From an uncultured Candidatus Competibacteraceae bacterium (GTDB lineage: Bacteria; Pseudomonadota; Gammaproteobacteria; Competibacterales; Competibacteraceae), in the NCBI GenBank assembly GCA_937872125.1, contig CALMNY010000457.1, forward strand, positions 1 to 12,167: 12,167 nt of DNA, given 5' to 3'. A program made the translations under genes and the position numbers. This document shows, in pieces, positions 1 through 6,665 of this stretch (within the stretch, counting starts at the first letter, position 1; the number at the start of each line of letters is the position of its first letter). The notes below the pieces were generated by a model that saw nothing but the letters and a program-made list of their open reading frames with translations, made no database searches and was not told where the DNA came from.

Positions 1-94
1 GTTGTTCGCCAAACGCCAGATAGGTGCGCGCCTGTTTGAGCAGCAGTTCGATATCAAAGCCGCTGGAATCGGGAGGGACGGTGTGCTCGGCCAT
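1..94 (-). CDS. Partial hypothetical protein, N-terminal 31 codons
   Basis: The minus strand is open from an ATG at 94-92 to the left edge of the window. The peptide begins MAEHTVPPDSSGFDIE and goes on through an amphipathic stretch, LLLKQARTYLAFGEQ. I do not recognise a family; a helical cytoplasmic protein is plausible because there is no signal peptide. The gene follows bepA in the same direction, 83 bp after its stop. No clear Shine-Dalgarno sequence precedes the ATG, but a good -10 hexamer (TATACT on the minus strand) lies upstream at about 128-133. Too little is visible to say more, and the start could be elsewhere. Confidence 0.45.
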   Translation of the reverse strand, partial: MAEHTVPPDSSGFDIELLLKQARTYLAFGEQ

Positions 95-132
95 GGTCGG
101 AGAGGACAGTGGGTTTGGAGAATTTCAGTATA

Positions 133-169
133 GTCGGTTAAACCGATAGCGTTAGCTGTCGCAACCGAC
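133..169 (-). promoter_or_regulatory. Nested inverted repeats between bepA and the left-edge gene
   Basis: A perfect 13-nt palindrome, TCGGTT-A-AACCGA, occupies 134-146. A second copy of AACCGA at 163-168 lets GTCGGTT (133-139) also form a perfect 7-bp inverted repeat with AACCGAC (163-169). On the minus strand the palindrome sits just upstream of TATACT (about 128-133), where an operator in the promoter of the left-edge gene would lie. Alternatively the larger repeat is a hairpin in the bepA 3' end, although no T-run follows. Operator or mRNA hairpin is inference; the repeats themselves are directly visible. Confidence 0.4.
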
Positions 170-177
170 CCGGCGCT

Positions 178-1656
178 TCACGGCGTATCGCGCTTGGGGA
201 CCGGCAAGCCCTGGGCGATGGCCTCGGCTCTGAATTGCTTGAGCCGGGCGCGCAACTGCGCTTCCTGATTGGGCGAAAGGCCTGGATTCCGGAGTCCCGC
301 TTCAAGTTGCTCGATGGCTGGCAGCAGTTCGCCGTTGAGATAGTGGTACTCAGCCATGGTGGCATGGGTCGCCGCCAGATCGCCGGAACGCTGCGCCGCC
401 TGGGCGTAGCTCGCATACAGCGCCGGATCGTTGGGCCGCCGGCGCAAGTGCGGCTGCATCAACCGCATCGCCAGCTTCGGATCGCCCTGGGTGGCGAGGG
501 CGCGGCCATAGTGCATCGCCAGAGTGAAATCATCGGGATAGATCTGCCGCGCTTCCTCAAACAGTCGCCACCCCTGCGCCCGGTCGCCCCGCGCCAGCGC
601 CAGTTCAGCCGCTTCGATGCGGAAGGCCAGTCGGTCAGAATCACTGCGGAGCAGACGATTAATTTGTTGCTGGGCGTCGTCGTAACGGCCCGCCTGCCGC
701 AGCGCCAGCGCATAGGCGTAACGTTCGGCGGTTTCGCTGGCGTAGCCGCCCCTGGCCAGCGTGGTTTCAAGATCGCGGATCAGGGAATTATTATCGTCCG
801 TCGCCTGCACCCGCACCCGCGCCTTGGCCAGGTCATAAGCTTTGCGGTCGCGCGGCGTGGTTCGCCGTACCGGTGGAATTTCAATCCGGTCCTGGGTATC
901 GGCGGCGCGGCTTTCCGGCCGGGGATGGGTCAACAGCATTTCCGGAATTCGGTTGCGCGCCTCGCCGCCCGCCATGCGCTCCAGCTTGGCGAAGAAGTCG
1001 CTCATGCCCCTGGGATCGAAACCGGCCCTCGCCAGAAGTTGCATTCCAATCCGGTCGGCCTCCTGCTCATTGGCGCGGGTGAAGCTGATCTGATGCTGGG
1101 CGCTGGCGGCCATGGTTCCGACCAGCGCCGCCTGACCCGCCTGTTTACTGGCCGCCGCCAGCGCCGCCCCGGCGACCATGGCCGCCGCCATCGGAATCGT
1201 CATCCGCTTCATGTCAGCGATGGCGCGGATGATGTGGTGTTGCGAGACATGGGCAATTTCATGGGCGACCACCCCGGCCAGTTCGTCTTCCCGTTGAGTA
1301 GCCAGCAACAGACCGGCATTGATGCCGATGAAATTGTGCGGCAGGGCAAAGGCGTTGATGCTGGAATCGCGCACCATGAAAAAGGTGAATGGGATACCGT
1401 TTTGATCGGCGTAGGTAGCGATGCTCTGGCCGATGGAGTTGAGGTATTCGTTCAACTGGACGTCGTCCAACACCGCGTCGCGTTCGCGCAGCCGACGCAT
1501 AATCTCCAACCCCATCCGCTGCTCCTCGTCGGGGCCAAAGTAGGCTTGCGAAGGATCACCGATGTCCGGCAGGCGGATGGATTGAGCCGCCGACGGCGCG
1601 ATGGGCGCCAGAGCAAGGATCAGGCTCAGGATCAGGAGTAACAAACGCTGGGGCAT
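178..1656 (-). CDS. bepA: BepA-family periplasmic M48 metalloprotease with TPR domain
   Basis: A zinc metalloprotease/chaperone of the periplasm that, in E. coli, helps LptD assembly and degrades stalled outer-membrane proteins at the BAM complex. The 492-residue length matches E. coli BepA (about 487). Residues 1-25 form a signal peptide, with a leucine-rich core and cleavage near AAQ-S. The M48 domain carries HEIAH at 132-136 and the third zinc ligand Glu199 in EQEAD (197-201). His244 in LLTHPRPESR is at the position of the regulatory histidine switch (His246) of E. coli BepA. An Ala/Met-rich helix at about 155-185 separates the zinc motifs, as in BepA. Residues from about 290 to 480 are helical TPR-like repeats that would bind substrate and BAM. 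The gene is divergent from the acyl-CoA operon and unrelated to it. The ATG at 1656 is chosen because the signal peptide starts there; its ribosome binding site is weak. Confidence 0.92.
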   Translation of the reverse strand: MPQRLLLLILSLILALAPIAPSAAQSIRLPDIGDPSQAYFGPDEEQRMGLEIMRRLRERDAVLDDVQLNEYLNSIGQSIATYADQNGIPFTFFMVRDSSINAFALPHNFIGINAGLLLATQREDELAGVVAHEIAHVSQHHIIRAIADMKRMTIPMAAAMVAGAALAAASKQAGQAALVGTMAASAQHQISFTRANEQEADRIGMQLLARAGFDPRGMSDFFAKLERMAGGEARNRIPEMLLTHPRPESRAADTQDRIEIPPVRRTTPRDRKAYDLAKARVRVQATDDNNSLIRDLETTLARGGYASETAERYAYALALRQAGRYDDAQQQINRLLRSDSDRLAFRIEAAELALARGDRAQGWRLFEEARQIYPDDFTLAMHYGRALATQGDPKLAMRLMQPHLRRRPNDPALYASYAQAAQRSGDLAATHATMAEYHYLNGELLPAIEQLEAGLRNPGLSPNQEAQLRARLKQFRAEAIAQGLPVPKRDTP

Positions 1657-1731
1657 GGGCTTCTCGACCGACAGGAGACTGCTGGTGAGACTGAAGAATA
1701 CGCGGCGCGTTCCACTCTGGATGTCAGGGAT

Positions 1732-1748
1732 TTTGGCTTGAAGCCGAA
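1732..1748. promoter_or_regulatory. Palindrome in the bepA/acyl-CoA dehydrogenase intergenic region
   Basis: GGCTT-G-AAGCC (1735-1745) is a perfect 11-nt palindrome that extends outward after one mismatch to 1732 and 1748. It lies near the middle of the 171-bp region between two divergent genes, about 80 bp before each start. With a 1-nt centre it cannot fold as a hairpin, so a site for a dimeric repressor or activator is the natural reading. Such a regulator (for example a TetR-type protein, as often seen with acyl-CoA genes) is not encoded in the window, so the identity is open. Confidence 0.3.
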
Positions 1749-1767
1749 GTGGACCTTTTGACCCGAA

Positions 1768-1810
1768 TTAAAAAGTAGTTTTCGCTTAACTGGCTAAAAT
1801 ATACCTACCT
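1768..1810 (+). promoter_or_regulatory. AT-rich probable promoter region of the acyl-CoA operon
   Basis: This is the most AT-rich stretch ahead of the six-gene plus-strand operon. It contains TAAAAT (1795-1800) overlapping TATACC (1800-1805), either of which could be a -10 element. No convincing TTGACA-like -35 stands at 16-18 bp, so the promoter may be weak or activator-dependent. The call rests on composition and position only. Confidence 0.3.
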
Positions 1811-1817
1811 ATTGCAT

Positions 1818-1821
1818 GGAG
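1818..1821 (+). promoter_or_regulatory. Shine-Dalgarno site deciding the acyl-CoA dehydrogenase start
   Basis: GGAG lies 6 nt before the ATG at 1828. It overlaps the earlier in-frame ATG at 1816, which has no ribosome binding site of its own, so 1828 is the more likely start. Confidence 0.7.
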
Positions 1822-1827
1822 ATCGCC

Positions 1828-3021
1828 ATGAGCGGACTGGATTTCAATCTGAGCGAAGAACAAGAGATGGTCATCGAGACCGCCCGTCGCCTGCTACGGA
1901 CCCTGGAACCCCGACGCGACCAGCACCTCCGGATGATCTACGAAGAGCAGCTTTTTCCCGAAGAGGTGTGGGAGGCCATGGCCGAGGCGGGGCTGCTCGG
2001 TGCGCTGATCCCGGCTGAATACGGCGGCACCGGGCTGGGCTTGCTGGGGATGGCGCTGGCCCTGGAGGAATTTTCCCGCCACGGTCTGCCCAACGGCTTT
2101 TGCGTGCTGAGTTCCATGGCGGCTATGGCCGTGCTGCGGGGCGGCACGCCCGACCAGAAAGCGCAGTGGTTGCCCGCTATCGCAGCCGGGTCCTGCAAAT
2201 GCGCCTTTGCCATCACCGAACCGGACGCCGGCACTAATACCTTCCGGATGCGGACCCGGGTGCAGCGCGACGGCGAAACCTACCGCCTGAGCGGCAGCAA
2301 GGGCTGGATCACGGGCGCGGACGTGGCGGACTACATCCTGGTGGTGGCGCGCACCCTGTCCGAGGCCCAGCTTGAAGCTCAGGGCTTGCCCAGGAGCGCC
2401 GGGCTGGGGCTGTTTCTGGTGGACGCCAACGCCCGGGGCCTGGAGAAACAGCGGATGAACACCATTGGCCTCGAAGGTTACCGCCAGTTCATGCTGTATT
2501 TCGACGAGGTCGAAGTCCCGGTAGCCCAGCGCATCGGACCGGAACATCGGGGGGCCACGGTGCTGTTTCAGGCGCTGAATCCGGAGCGCATCCTGATCGC
2601 CGCCGCCCTGGTCGGCCTCAGCGAGTTTGCCCTGACCAAGACGGTCGCCTATGCGCGGGAGCGCAAGGTGTTCGGCGAGACGCCCATCGGCGCCTATCAG
2701 GGGGTGCAGCATCCGCTGGCGCGGGTCAAGATCGCCCAGGAAGCCACCCGCCTGCTGACCTATAAAGCCGCCTGGCTGTTCGACCGGGAAGCGCCGGAAG
2801 CCGGTCATTACGCCGACATGGCCAAACACATGGCGTCGGAACTGGCCATCGCGGCGGTGGACGCCGCCCTGCAAACCCACGGCGGCAGCGGCTTCGTCCG
2901 CGATCAACACCTGATTGATCTGTGGACCTCAGTGCGCCTGTTCAAAACCGCCCCCCTCAACAACGAAATGATTCTCAACCAGTTGGCCGAACACCTGCTG
3001 GGACTGCCCCGCTCGTACTGA
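1828..3021 (+). CDS. Acyl-CoA dehydrogenase, IVD/LCAD-type catalytic base
   Basis: An FAD-dependent acyl-CoA dehydrogenase of 397 residues that would introduce an alpha,beta double bond into an acyl-CoA and pass electrons to ETF. It has the N-terminal helical domain (LSEEQEMVIETARRLL), the flavin-contact segment FAITEPDAGTNT (about 127-138), WITGA (about 161-165), and the C-terminal motifs RKVFGETPIGAYQGVQ, QTHGGSGF and VRLFKTAP. In MCAD the catalytic Glu lies in the YEGTNEI motif; here that segment reads APLNNEM, with proline (Pro376) at the Glu position. A Glu (Glu253) occurs instead in LNPERILIAA, the helix-G position used by isovaleryl-CoA and long-chain dehydrogenases. The enzyme is therefore probably active, with a preference for branched, cyclic or long substrates. 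It is the first gene of the operon, and the next gene starts 43 bp downstream. An alternative start at 1816 would add four residues. The exact substrate cannot be read from the sequence. Confidence 0.88.
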   Translation: MSGLDFNLSEEQEMVIETARRLLRTLEPRRDQHLRMIYEEQLFPEEVWEAMAEAGLLGALIPAEYGGTGLGLLGMALALEEFSRHGLPNGFCVLSSMAAMAVLRGGTPDQKAQWLPAIAAGSCKCAFAITEPDAGTNTFRMRTRVQRDGETYRLSGSKGWITGADVADYILVVARTLSEAQLEAQGLPRSAGLGLFLVDANARGLEKQRMNTIGLEGYRQFMLYFDEVEVPVAQRIGPEHRGATVLFQALNPERILIAAALVGLSEFALTKTVAYARERKVFGETPIGAYQGVQHPLARVKIAQEATRLLTYKAAWLFDREAPEAGHYADMAKHMASELAIAAVDAALQTHGGSGFVRDQHLIDLWTSVRLFKTAPLNNEMILNQLAEHLLGLPRSY

Positions 3022-3064
3022 GCAGGCAGCAACCGAACGATCCAACCTGCGCGGTGACAACACC

Positions 3065-4564
3065 ATGTCCGAATCCGAACCCATCCTGATCGGCGTCGGT
3101 CAGGTTACCCGCCACCCCGATGACGACAGTGCGCCGCCAACCTCGGTGATCGATCTGATCAAAATCGCCGCTGATCGCGCGGCCGCCGACGCCGGGCAAC
3201 CGGGGCTGCTCCAGCAACTCGACGCTATCCACGTCGTTCATGCGTTTAGCAACGCGCACCGCAACCCGCCGGCGGCGCTGGCGGCGGCGCTGGGCGTAAT
3301 GCCAGCCGTCCTGGAATACAGCGCCATCGGTGGTAACACCCCGCAGTGGCTGGTCAACCGCGTCGCCGACCGGCTCGCCGCCGGGCAAAGCCGGATCGCC
3401 CTGCTGGCGGGCGGCGAACTGTTGGGCGGACGGAGCCTGACCCCCAGCGATATTGCCCGGTTCACCCGCCCCCAGGAACTGGACCTGGCGCCGGTCGGCG
3501 ACAGCCGGTTTGGCAGTCATCCGGTGGAAATCGCCCACGGCGCGGCGCTGCCCGTGGTCGCTTACGCCATCATCGAAACGGCCCTGCGCGCCCGTGAACA
3601 ACTCAGTCTGGCTCAGCATCGCCAGGCGCTCGGCCAGTTTGGCGCTGCCTACAGCGCCGTCGCGGCGACCCATCCCTATGCCTGGTTCCCGATCCGCCGC
3701 TCGGCTGACGAAGTCGTCACCCCGTCGGCGGAAAACCGGATGATCGCCTATCCCTATCCGAAATATCTCACGGCGGCGATCAACGTTAATCAGGCGGCGG
3801 CCCTGCTCATGACGACGACCGCCACAGCCCGAACCCTGGGCATCCCGGAACATCGCTGGGTTTACCTTCATGGCGGGCAGGATGCGCACGATGAGTGGTT
3901 TTTGAGCCAGCGCCCCGAGCTCGCCGATTCGCCCGCCCTCCGGGCCTGCGTGGGGGACGCGCTGGAGCAGGCCGGGATTACTCTCGACCAGGTGGACTGT
4001 TTTGACTTCTATAGCTGCTTCCCCTGCATGCCTCGCCTGGCGCGACGCGCGCTGGGCCTCGCCAGCGATGATCCCCGGCCTCTCACTCTGACCGGCGGGT
4101 TGCCCTATTTCGGCGGGCCGGGCAACAACTACTCCATGCACGCCATCGCTACCGCTGTCGAGCATTGTCGCCAGCGCCGCGATGCGCTGGCCCTGATCAC
4201 CGCCAACGGCTGGTATTGCACCAAGCACGCGGTCGGCGTCTATGGCGGCGGCCCACCCCGGAAACCCTGGGCGCGGATTGCGCCCGAACATTTTCAGCAG
4301 CGTTTGGCGCTTCCCCCGCCCCTGGCGATTGATCCGCGCCCGACCGGCGCTTTCACCGTAGAGGGCTACACCGTCGGATTTGACCGTGAAGGCAGCCCGC
4401 GCGCTGGCATTCTCTGTGGTCGAGCGGCTAATGGACAGCGCGCCTGGGCGCAAACCCGACCAGGGGACCGGTCTGTCCTGGACGCGATGATGCGTCAGGA
4501 ATGGGTCGGTCAATCCGGGCTTATCATTGACCAGCACGGTGAAGTTAATCGGGTCGAGTTCTAA
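3065..4564 (+). CDS. Thiolase-like protein type 1 (TLP1) with extra C-terminal domain, no catalytic Cys
   Basis: A 499-residue thiolase-fold protein, about 100 residues longer than an ordinary thiolase. The N-terminal half starts [12 protein letters not shown], and the second half carries [10 protein letters not shown] (314-323) and [17 protein letters not shown] (344-360). The nucleophilic-cysteine loop reads AIGGNTPQ (87-94): by alignment to VCGSGLQ, glycine stands where Cys should be. The NEAF and GHPxGxTG motifs are also replaced, by FYSCFP and GGPGNN. From about 400 onward is a beta-rich addition ([21 protein letters not shown]) consistent with the additional C-terminal domain of mycobacterial TLP1. 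Proteins of this type are often annotated acetyl-CoA acetyltransferase, but without the Cys they are unlikely to perform normal thiolysis; CoA-ester binding or another acyl-CoA reaction is more plausible. GGTGA lies 7 nt before the ATG. The position between dehydrogenase genes ties it to the pathway. Family confidence is good; function is unknown. Confidence 0.8.
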   Translation: MSESEPILIGVGQVTRHPDDDSAPPTSVIDLIKIAADRAAADAGQPGLLQQLDAIHVVHAFSNAHRNPPAALAAALGVMPAVLEYSAIGGNTPQWLVNRVADRLAAGQSRIALLAGGELLGGRSLTPSDIARFTRPQELDLAPVGDSRFGSHPVEIAHGAALPVVAYAIIETALRAREQLSLAQHRQALGQFGAAYSAVAATHPYAWFPIRRSADEVVTPSAENRMIAYPYPKYLTAAINVNQAAALLMTTTATARTLGIPEHRWVYLHGGQDAHDEWFLSQRPELADSPALRACVGDALEQAGITLDQVDCFDFYSCFPCMPRLARRALGLASDDPRPLTLTGGLPYFGGPGNNYSMHAIATAVEHCRQRRDALALITANGWYCTKHAVGVYGGGPPRKPWARIAPEHFQQRLALPPPLAIDPRPTGAFTVEGYTVGFDREGSPRAGILCGRAANGQRAWAQTRPGDRSVLDAMMRQEWVGQSGLIIDQHGEVNRVEF

Positions 4565-4573
4565 GCTCGACTT
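4551..4573 (+). other. mRNA hairpin across the TLP1 stop codon
   Basis: GTCGAG (4553-4558) and CTCGAC (4566-4571) form a perfect 6-bp stem that two G-U pairs can extend. The 7-nt loop (4559-4565) contains the TAA stop codon of the TLP1 gene. Only three T residues follow, so it is at best a weak terminator. It may instead tune readthrough or mRNA stability between the TLP1 and SDR genes. A 6-bp stem can also arise by chance. Confidence 0.35.
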
Positions 4574-4595
4574 TCTCCATACGATTGCATCATTC

Positions 4596-4599
4596 GGAG
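4596..4599 (+). promoter_or_regulatory. Shine-Dalgarno site deciding the SDR start
   Basis: GGAG stands 6 nt before the ATG at 4606. The longer reading would use a TTG at 4585, adding seven residues without a binding site and outside the usual SDR N-terminus. Confidence 0.7.
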
Positions 4600-4605
4600 T
4601 ACGCC

Positions 4606-5373
4606 ATGAAGATTGATAGTCGAGTTTTTCTCGTGACCGGCGGCGCTTCCGGTCTCGGTGCGGCCACCGTGCGAATGCTCGTCGGCGCGGGTGGGAAGGT
4701 AGTCATTGCCGATGTAAGCCGCGAGGCTGGCGAGGCGCTCGCCGCCGAACTGGGTCCAGCCGTCCGGTTCATCGTTACCGACGTGGCCGACGAAGCCAGC
4801 GGTCGGGCCGCAGTCGCTGCCGCCGCCAGTGCGTTCGGCGCCCTGCACGGCCTGGTCAACTGCGCCGGCATCGCCACCGCGGAAAAGGTCCTGAACAAGG
4901 GCGAACCGTCCGAACTGGCTACATTCGCCCGGGTGATCCAGGTCAATCTGATCGGTACGTTCAACCTGATTCGACTGGCCGCCGCCGCCATGGCGCGCAA
5001 CGACCCCAATGAAACCGGCGAGCGCGGCGTCATCGTCAATACTGCGTCGGTAGCCGCGTTCGAGGGCCAGATCGGCCAGGCCGCCTACTCGGCGTCCAAA
5101 GGCGGCGTGGCGGCGATGACCCTGCCCATCGCTCGCGAACTGGGCCGCTACGGCATCCGGGTGATGGTCATTGCGCCGGGCATCATCGAAACCCCCATGC
5201 TGCTGGGGCTACCCCAGGAGGTACGTGACTCGCTTGGCGGCATGGTGCCGTTTCCTCCCCGCCCCGGCCAGCCGGCTGAATACGCCAGCCTGGTGCGCCA
5301 CATCATCGAAAATTCCTACCTCAACGGTGAAATTATCCGCCTCGATGGCGCCATCCGCATGGGCGCGAAATAG
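4606..5373 (+). CDS. HSD10-like short-chain dehydrogenase (3-hydroxyacyl-CoA dehydrogenase type 2)
   Basis: A 255-residue classical SDR expected to oxidise a 3-hydroxyacyl-CoA to the 3-ketoacyl-CoA with NAD+. The cofactor motif TGGASGLG is at 11-18, and Asp36 at the end of the second strand (VVIADV) favours NAD+ over NADP+. NCAG (85-88) replaces the common NNAG. The catalytic set is Asn114, Ser148, Tyr161 and Lys165 (YSASK). The segments [51 protein letters not shown] and the C-terminus [14 protein letters not shown] are strongly reminiscent of HSD17B10/HSD10, whose branched substrate is 2-methyl-3-hydroxybutyryl-CoA. It does not resemble BadH (2-hydroxycyclohexanecarboxyl-CoA dehydrogenase) in detail, but that substrate is also an alpha-alkyl-beta-hydroxyacyl-CoA. 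The assignment to a hydroxyacyl-CoA is firm from family and context; the specific substrate is inferred. Confidence 0.88.
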   Translation: MKIDSRVFLVTGGASGLGAATVRMLVGAGGKVVIADVSREAGEALAAELGPAVRFIVTDVADEASGRAAVAAAASAFGALHGLVNCAGIATAEKVLNKGEPSELATFARVIQVNLIGTFNLIRLAAAAMARNDPNETGERGVIVNTASVAAFEGQIGQAAYSASKGGVAAMTLPIARELGRYGIRVMVIAPGIIETPMLLGLPQEVRDSLGGMVPFPPRPGQPAEYASLVRHIIENSYLNGEIIRLDGAIRMGAK

Positions 5374-5410
5374 CCTATCCAGGGTATTCAGCGGCACAGG
5401 CTGATGAACT

Positions 5411-5427
5411 CGAACGCTGTCCGTTCG
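5411..5427 (+). other. Hairpin just upstream of the racemase-gene ribosome binding site
   Basis: CGAACG (5411-5416) and CGTTCG (5422-5427) make a perfect 6-bp stem with a 5-nt loop. It is followed by TTT and then directly by the strong Shine-Dalgarno GGAGG (5431-5435). It could insulate that ribosome binding site from upstream structure or mark an RNA-processing point. As a terminator it is weak, because the T-tract is only three long. The repeat is visible; the role is inferred. Confidence 0.35.
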
Positions 5428-5441
5428 TTTGGAGGGTAGCC

Positions 5442-6581
5442 ATGGGACCCTTGCAAGGCATCAAGATCATCGAATTCGCCGGCCTCGGGCCGGTGCCCTT
5501 TTCCGGCATGGTGCTGTCGGATCTGGGGGCGGAGGTCGTGCAGATCAACCGCGAGGCCAACGCCCCGGCAGCCAATTTGTTCGCGCCGGAAAAGAACATT
5601 CCCGACCGGGGGCGGCGCCTCATCCGACTGGACTTGAAAGCCCCTGCCGGCGTAGCGACGGCGCTGCGCCTGATCGAACGAGCCGACGCGCTGATCGAGG
5701 GCTTTCGGCCTGGCGTCATGGAACGGCTGGGCCTGGGGCCGGAAGTCTGTCTGGCCCGCAACCCGCGCCTGGTCTACGGCCGCATGACCGGCTGGGGCCA
5801 GACCGGACCGCTGGCGCCCACCGCCGGCCATGACATCAATTATCTGGGGTTATCGGGCGCGCTGCACGCCATTGGCCGCGCCGCCAGTGGGCCGACGCCG
5901 CCGCTGAATCTGATCGCTGACTATGGCGGCGGCGCCATGTTGCTGCTCGTCGGTTTGCTGGCCGCCCTGCTCGAAGCCCGCCGCTCCGGGCAGGGGCAGG
6001 TGGTGGACGCGGCGATGAGCGATGGCTGCGCCCTGCTGATGGCCGCCATCTACAGCCTGAAGGCGATGGGGTACTGGACCGATCAGCGGGAGAGCAACAT
6101 TCTCGATGGCGCCGCCCACTTCTACGACACCTATGAATGCGCTGACGGCCAATGGCTGGCGGTGGGTCCCATCGAACCCCACTTTTACCGGCTCCTGCTC
6201 GAAGGCTGCGGCGTAACCGACCCTGACCCCCGGCGGCAATGGCATCCGCAATCCTGGCCCGCCATGAAGGAACGCCTGCGCGCGGCGCTGCGCACCAAAA
6301 CCCGCGACGAATGGTGCGCGCTGTTCGCGGGCAGCGATGCCTGCGTTACGCCGGTGCTCGGTCTGGAGGAAGCGCCCGCCCATCCACACAACCAGGCCCG
6401 GCGCACCTTCGTCGAGTGCGCCGGCTTGCTGCAACCGGCCCCCGCCCCGCGCTTCAGCCGCACCCCAGCCGAAATTCAGGGTCCGCCCGGTCGGCAGGCC
6501 GAGGCTTCGAGCGATTGGTTGGCGGGCTGGGGATTTTCTGAAGCCGAGATTGCCGAATTCGGGTCTGCCGGAGCGATCTGA
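5442..6581 (+). CDS. Family III CoA-transferase fold protein, alpha-methylacyl-CoA racemase-like
   Basis: A 379-residue CaiB/BaiF-family protein. The N-terminus has the family pattern ([27 protein letters not shown]), followed by [21 protein letters not shown] and [11 protein letters not shown]. Residues matching the catalytic set of the M. tuberculosis racemase MCR (His126, Asp156, Glu241) are all present at a constant offset of four: His130 in GHDINYL, Asp160 in LIADYGGG and Glu245 in GPIEPHFY. This supports alpha-carbon epimerisation of 2-methyl- or other 2-substituted acyl-CoAs rather than CoA transfer, which uses an Asp nucleophile in other members. In this operon it could convert one stereoisomer at the alpha carbon into the form accepted by the dehydrogenase. 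GGAGG precedes the ATG by 6 nt. A CoA-transferase role for activating the free acid cannot be excluded, since no ligase is present nearby. Confidence 0.87.
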   Translation: MGPLQGIKIIEFAGLGPVPFSGMVLSDLGAEVVQINREANAPAANLFAPEKNIPDRGRRLIRLDLKAPAGVATALRLIERADALIEGFRPGVMERLGLGPEVCLARNPRLVYGRMTGWGQTGPLAPTAGHDINYLGLSGALHAIGRAASGPTPPLNLIADYGGGAMLLLVGLLAALLEARRSGQGQVVDAAMSDGCALLMAAIYSLKAMGYWTDQRESNILDGAAHFYDTYECADGQWLAVGPIEPHFYRLLLEGCGVTDPDPRRQWHPQSWPAMKERLRAALRTKTRDEWCALFAGSDACVTPVLGLEEAPAHPHNQARRTFVECAGLLQPAPAPRFSRTPAEIQGPPGRQAEASSDWLAGWGFSEAEIAEFGSAGAI

Positions 6582-6595
6582 AAGTGCGCCGCTGC

Positions 6596-6615
6596 TAAAT
6601 AACCGCATTTATTTA
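6596..6615 (+). other. AT-rich inverted repeat between racemase and BadI-like genes
   Basis: TAAATAA (6596-6602) and TTATTTA (6609-6615) are perfect inverted copies around a 6-nt centre, 15 bp after the racemase stop. The stem has no G-C pairs, so a rho-independent terminator is unlikely. A protein-binding site, an RNase-sensitive spacer or chance are alternatives. It stands out because the surrounding DNA is GC-rich. Confidence 0.35.
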
Positions 6616-6665
6616 CAGTAGCCCGCTGCGTTAAATCTGTGCATTGCAACGACCAGAGAATCATC

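Noticed and set aside
235..1641. Long plus-strand open frame (468 codons) opposite bepA
   Set aside because: It is antisense to a gene with a clear signal peptide, HEIAH and TPRs. The translation is rich in Arg, Gln and Gly with no recognisable motif, typical of a shadow frame in GC-rich DNA.
2975..4537. Minus-strand open frame (520 codons) opposite the TLP1 gene
   Set aside because: It is a shadow of the plus-strand thiolase-like gene, with no domain signature and no credible start or operon context.
4585..4605. Extended SDR start at TTG 4585
   Set aside because: The ATG at 4606 has GGAG at 6-nt spacing and gives the standard SDR N-terminus.
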